Part shown: positions 61,441 through 64,000 of the stretch, in pieces | How positions within the stretch are numbered: position 1 is the first letter of the stretch | How the letters are laid out: each line of letters begins with the position of its first letter | Assembly (NCBI GenBank): GCA_036345935.2 | Contig: JADWOT020001577.1 | Location: forward strand, 620,001 to 684,000 | DNA length: 64,000 bases | Direction: 5' to 3' | DNA from: Taenia hydatigena | Taxonomy: Eukaryota > Platyhelminthes > Cestoda > Cyclophyllidea > Taeniidae | Position numbers and translations under genes: made by a program | The notes under the pieces: model-generated | Told to the model about the DNA's origin: nothing | The model's database searches: none | The model's input: only the letters and a program-made list of their open reading frames with translations

Positions 61441-62035
61441 CAAGTGGCTGACTGTAAAGATAGAACTCTTAAGAAAACCAATTTTACGTGCCCATTACTC
61501 AGGTCCCGGGAATGTCATCTGAGGATCTATGCGACTTACAAAGTTGACCTGCCTGCTAGCACCCCTTTTGGCTGTCTGTTACTACGCGCACACTTTCGTT
61601 GGTTGAACTATCCCAACTCTAATCCTGCAATTTTCAAGTTTGCGGGTGTTGAGGCGAAAATGAATGGCCATTGCGTATGTGGAAAGCATTACATGTCTTG
61701 ATCCTGCGTCTGAAATCAACGATTGTGATGGCAAGCTGCAGCCAGTGTGCTGGACGCCATACTCACAAACTATTGTGCAGTTCGCGCACAAATCTGCAAA
61801 CCTACCCGCTTCCCAGTTCTTTATTTGTACCTGTCAGGAACCCATGGTGTCATCTAATTGCCAAAAGGGAAATAAGTGCTCTGACATGAGCTTGGTGCTT
61901 TTGTGACTTTATACGATTTTGTTACCTACATTGGCACTGCATATAGCGAGCCTCTGGTGGCAATCACCGCAGAAAATCGGTTTGAACAAGGAGGAACGGC
62001 CAATGTTTCGTGTGATTTCAGTTTAACCTTTTAGG

Positions 62036-62448
62036 CTGCCATGTTGCAGAAGCATAGGAGGGCGGAGTGCGAGGAAACAAAGGATGGGTTGGTTGTAGGT
62101 GGCAGTAGTCGTGAGATGCCCGTCTATGCTCCAAGCACAATGTACAAATCGTGGATTGGCTGGCCTTCATGTCAAAATGCACTGCAGCCTGTCTTTCGCA
62201 AGATCGAAGGAGCGTTTGGTGAAGCGATGTCGTTGGGAGAGGAGAGGGCGAATAACCAGATCTTCCAAGACGCCAGGGTGCAAATGTCATACCGCATGCT
62301 TACTAATACGGCTAAGTCTATTAATAACGTTGCCACAGCACTGATAAGCACGCTTCCCGTTTACGACCGTGGTGGAAATCTTTACATCGCATCCTCATTG
62401 CTCTCCCCGCAATCTATGCACCTTCAATTTTGCTGCATAGGTAGATAA
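62036..62448 (+). CDS. Candidate exon, unknown protein
   Basis: After a plausible acceptor (TTTAACCTTTTAG ending at 62,034) the frame stays open for about 137 codons to a TAA at 62,446-62,448. A donor-like CATAG/GTAGAT near its end could make it an internal exon. The sequence has protein-like composition, but no family is recognised. The antisense frame at 62,018-62,290 is a less likely alternative. Confidence 0.25.
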
Positions 62449-64000
62449 TCCCTTTGCAACATCAAGACCGCTGATGATTACCTTCAAAGCCTGGTACCTG
62501 ATGTTCTTATGTAGATACGAAAGTCGTATGTTATCAAAAAGGAAGGAATTATTTACCAACGGGAACGAAAGATAGACTCAACGCTTTTCTAATGCACAAT
62601 AAGAAAAAAGAAATAATCAGGCTCATTTTAAGTAGGAATGGAGGCAATAGTAGAGGTGTTCGGGTTCGCGGAAAAAAAGGCGGACTTGACCTTAGGATAG
62701 CCTCATGACATGATATTTCTGACAAAGGATTTCTACATTCACTGCAGCCCTATTTACTCTTGAGCCTCTAGACCTTACAGTAACCTGGATAACGAGCCTT
62801 TGCAATTCTCACATAATTTTTGAGTCCCTAATATTCTATGACAAGAGATTCCTCTTTCTTACATTTTTGAACTGGCATGCTTTAATGCAGCCATGAAGAT
62901 CTGACACGGTAAACAGCCGCGCCAACTCAGACACAAGACAGGCGACTAATTTTGAAGATGGTTGCACCAACACGTAAGCGACTTGGCGCTAAATCGTTGC
63001 TCTTAATAAAATTGGCAAAACCAGATCAAGTGTATTCTCGTTCCACCTTCTTGTGTGTAGTATCAGGAACCAGTGTAATTGGTTCTTATTGTGACTTACG
63101 CCCACCCTGTTGCACACACACCTGTAACGTCACATGACCCCATTGACTCACAATATGAGACTCAATGCCTACAAACTTAATAGAGAACCGGAAACCCATT
63201 GCATAATTGTTAAGCAGACTGGTACAGGCCTACTCATACGTCCTCATGGGAGAAAATCTCTACCTGCAAGAACAAGGCTAAAAGCCAAATATTCTCACAG
63301 CGTAGTTTTAGTAAGCCAATTAATGTGTCGAATCAAGAGAAACTGGCCATGTCAACCCTTCAATCACTTTGAATAGCTTTCCACGCCTTCACTGTGCTCT
63401 ATGCTTCCCGTCGTGTAATATCGCTACCTCAGTTTATACAGCGATTTGGAGGAGAGGCATTGTGTTGGACGAGAAAAAGTCCCCATTAATTGCACAAAAG
63501 AAATTATTACTGACGTCGACAACGGCAAAACATGTTATAGTTGTTGATTTTAGATGCCTAAGGCATGGAATCAAGGTAGCACTGATATGCAAGAAAGGCT
63601 TAAAGTTGACTGGGTGGGGCGTTATCAGGACGCAGATTCGCTTGGAAATTAAAGTATCCCTTGCACTGTGCCGTGTGCAGACTAAGCAAAATGAGAAGGA
63701 CCAATGATGAGGTGATGATGGCTGGTGTAACTGATCATCTATACCCTTGATTTCTACCTTCATTTAGACGTCAGTTTTTATATGTTAGTGCAAATTTTAC
63801 AGGAAACTCGTCATCTGGATTGCTAAAGATACCGCGAAAATATTTTTCATTCTCCTGGCAATAAAGATCATAGCAACTGACTGTGGGGATGCTCGAACTT
63901 AAAAAGACACGAGAGCATACCTCCATCCATCGCCAAATTTTTCGAAAGCAAGCCGAGAAGATCGTCCCAAGTCAAGTAGTTAGGGCCACTAGTATTATTG
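62449..64000. other. No recognised gene to the end of the window
   Basis: Short frames on both strands (for example 63,369-63,707 and its antisense 63,434-63,763) have no motif. Nothing else is supported. Confidence 0.4.

Noticed and set aside
1..64000. CRISPR array or bacterial operon
   Set aside because: No regularly spaced repeats with unique spacers, no ribosome-binding-site spacing and no long uninterrupted bacterial-type genes; split CKS genes show a eukaryotic source.

Overview
The window reads as nuclear DNA of an animal. Genes are sparse and split by short GT-AG introns, poly(A) signals follow the coding exons, and the recognisable proteins are eukaryotic: CKS1-type cyclin-dependent kinase regulatory subunits, Snail/Scratch-type C2H2 zinc-finger proteins and one F-box exon. 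Short introns, tetranucleotide TGAC microsatellites and heavy local duplication would fit a flatworm such as a tapeworm. That taxonomic guess is inference only. No bacterial operon, CRISPR array, convincing tRNA or rRNA, or intact transposon was seen.

Region 1 (1-26,026) is a very large inverted repeat. The left arm (301-10,328) and right arm (15,643-26,026) are near-identical reverse complements around a 5.3 kb spacer. Each arm carries a dead zinc-finger copy diverging from two tandem CKS genes (A and B; mirror copies A' and B'). The tandem array continues into the spacer as a dead third copy (C) and a 236-bp (TGAC)n tract. Bases 1-300 are a second copy of 4,004-4,303, so the duplicated structure probably continues to the left of the window.

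Region 2 (26,027-34,700) is mostly unrecognised. It contains a clear F-box exon (29,839-30,009), an older copy of an arm block (32,400-33,280) and a dispersed repeat of about 1.2 kb.

Region 3 (34,700-57,350) holds an older, diverged direct segmental duplication. Copy 1 (about 34.7-41.6 kb) has a zinc-finger pseudogene. Copy 2 (about 50.6-57.4 kb) has the only intact zinc-finger reading frame (52,477-53,532).

Region 4 (57,350-64,000) has a further intact CKS gene (D, minus strand, 59,156-59,602) and otherwise little that I recognise.

The main theme is local amplification of a CKS1-like cell-cycle adaptor. There are six copies: five with an open frame and one dead. The intron position is conserved in all five open copies, and the phosphate-binding residues are conserved apart from Lys11 to Arg in B. 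The HxPEPH hinge is altered in B, B' and D. The copies share an upstream block with a TATA-like core that is kept in A, A' and D but lost in B, B' and C. In other animals CKS1 acts with CDKs and with the F-box protein Skp2. The nearby F-box exon is therefore suggestive, but nothing here proves a functional link.
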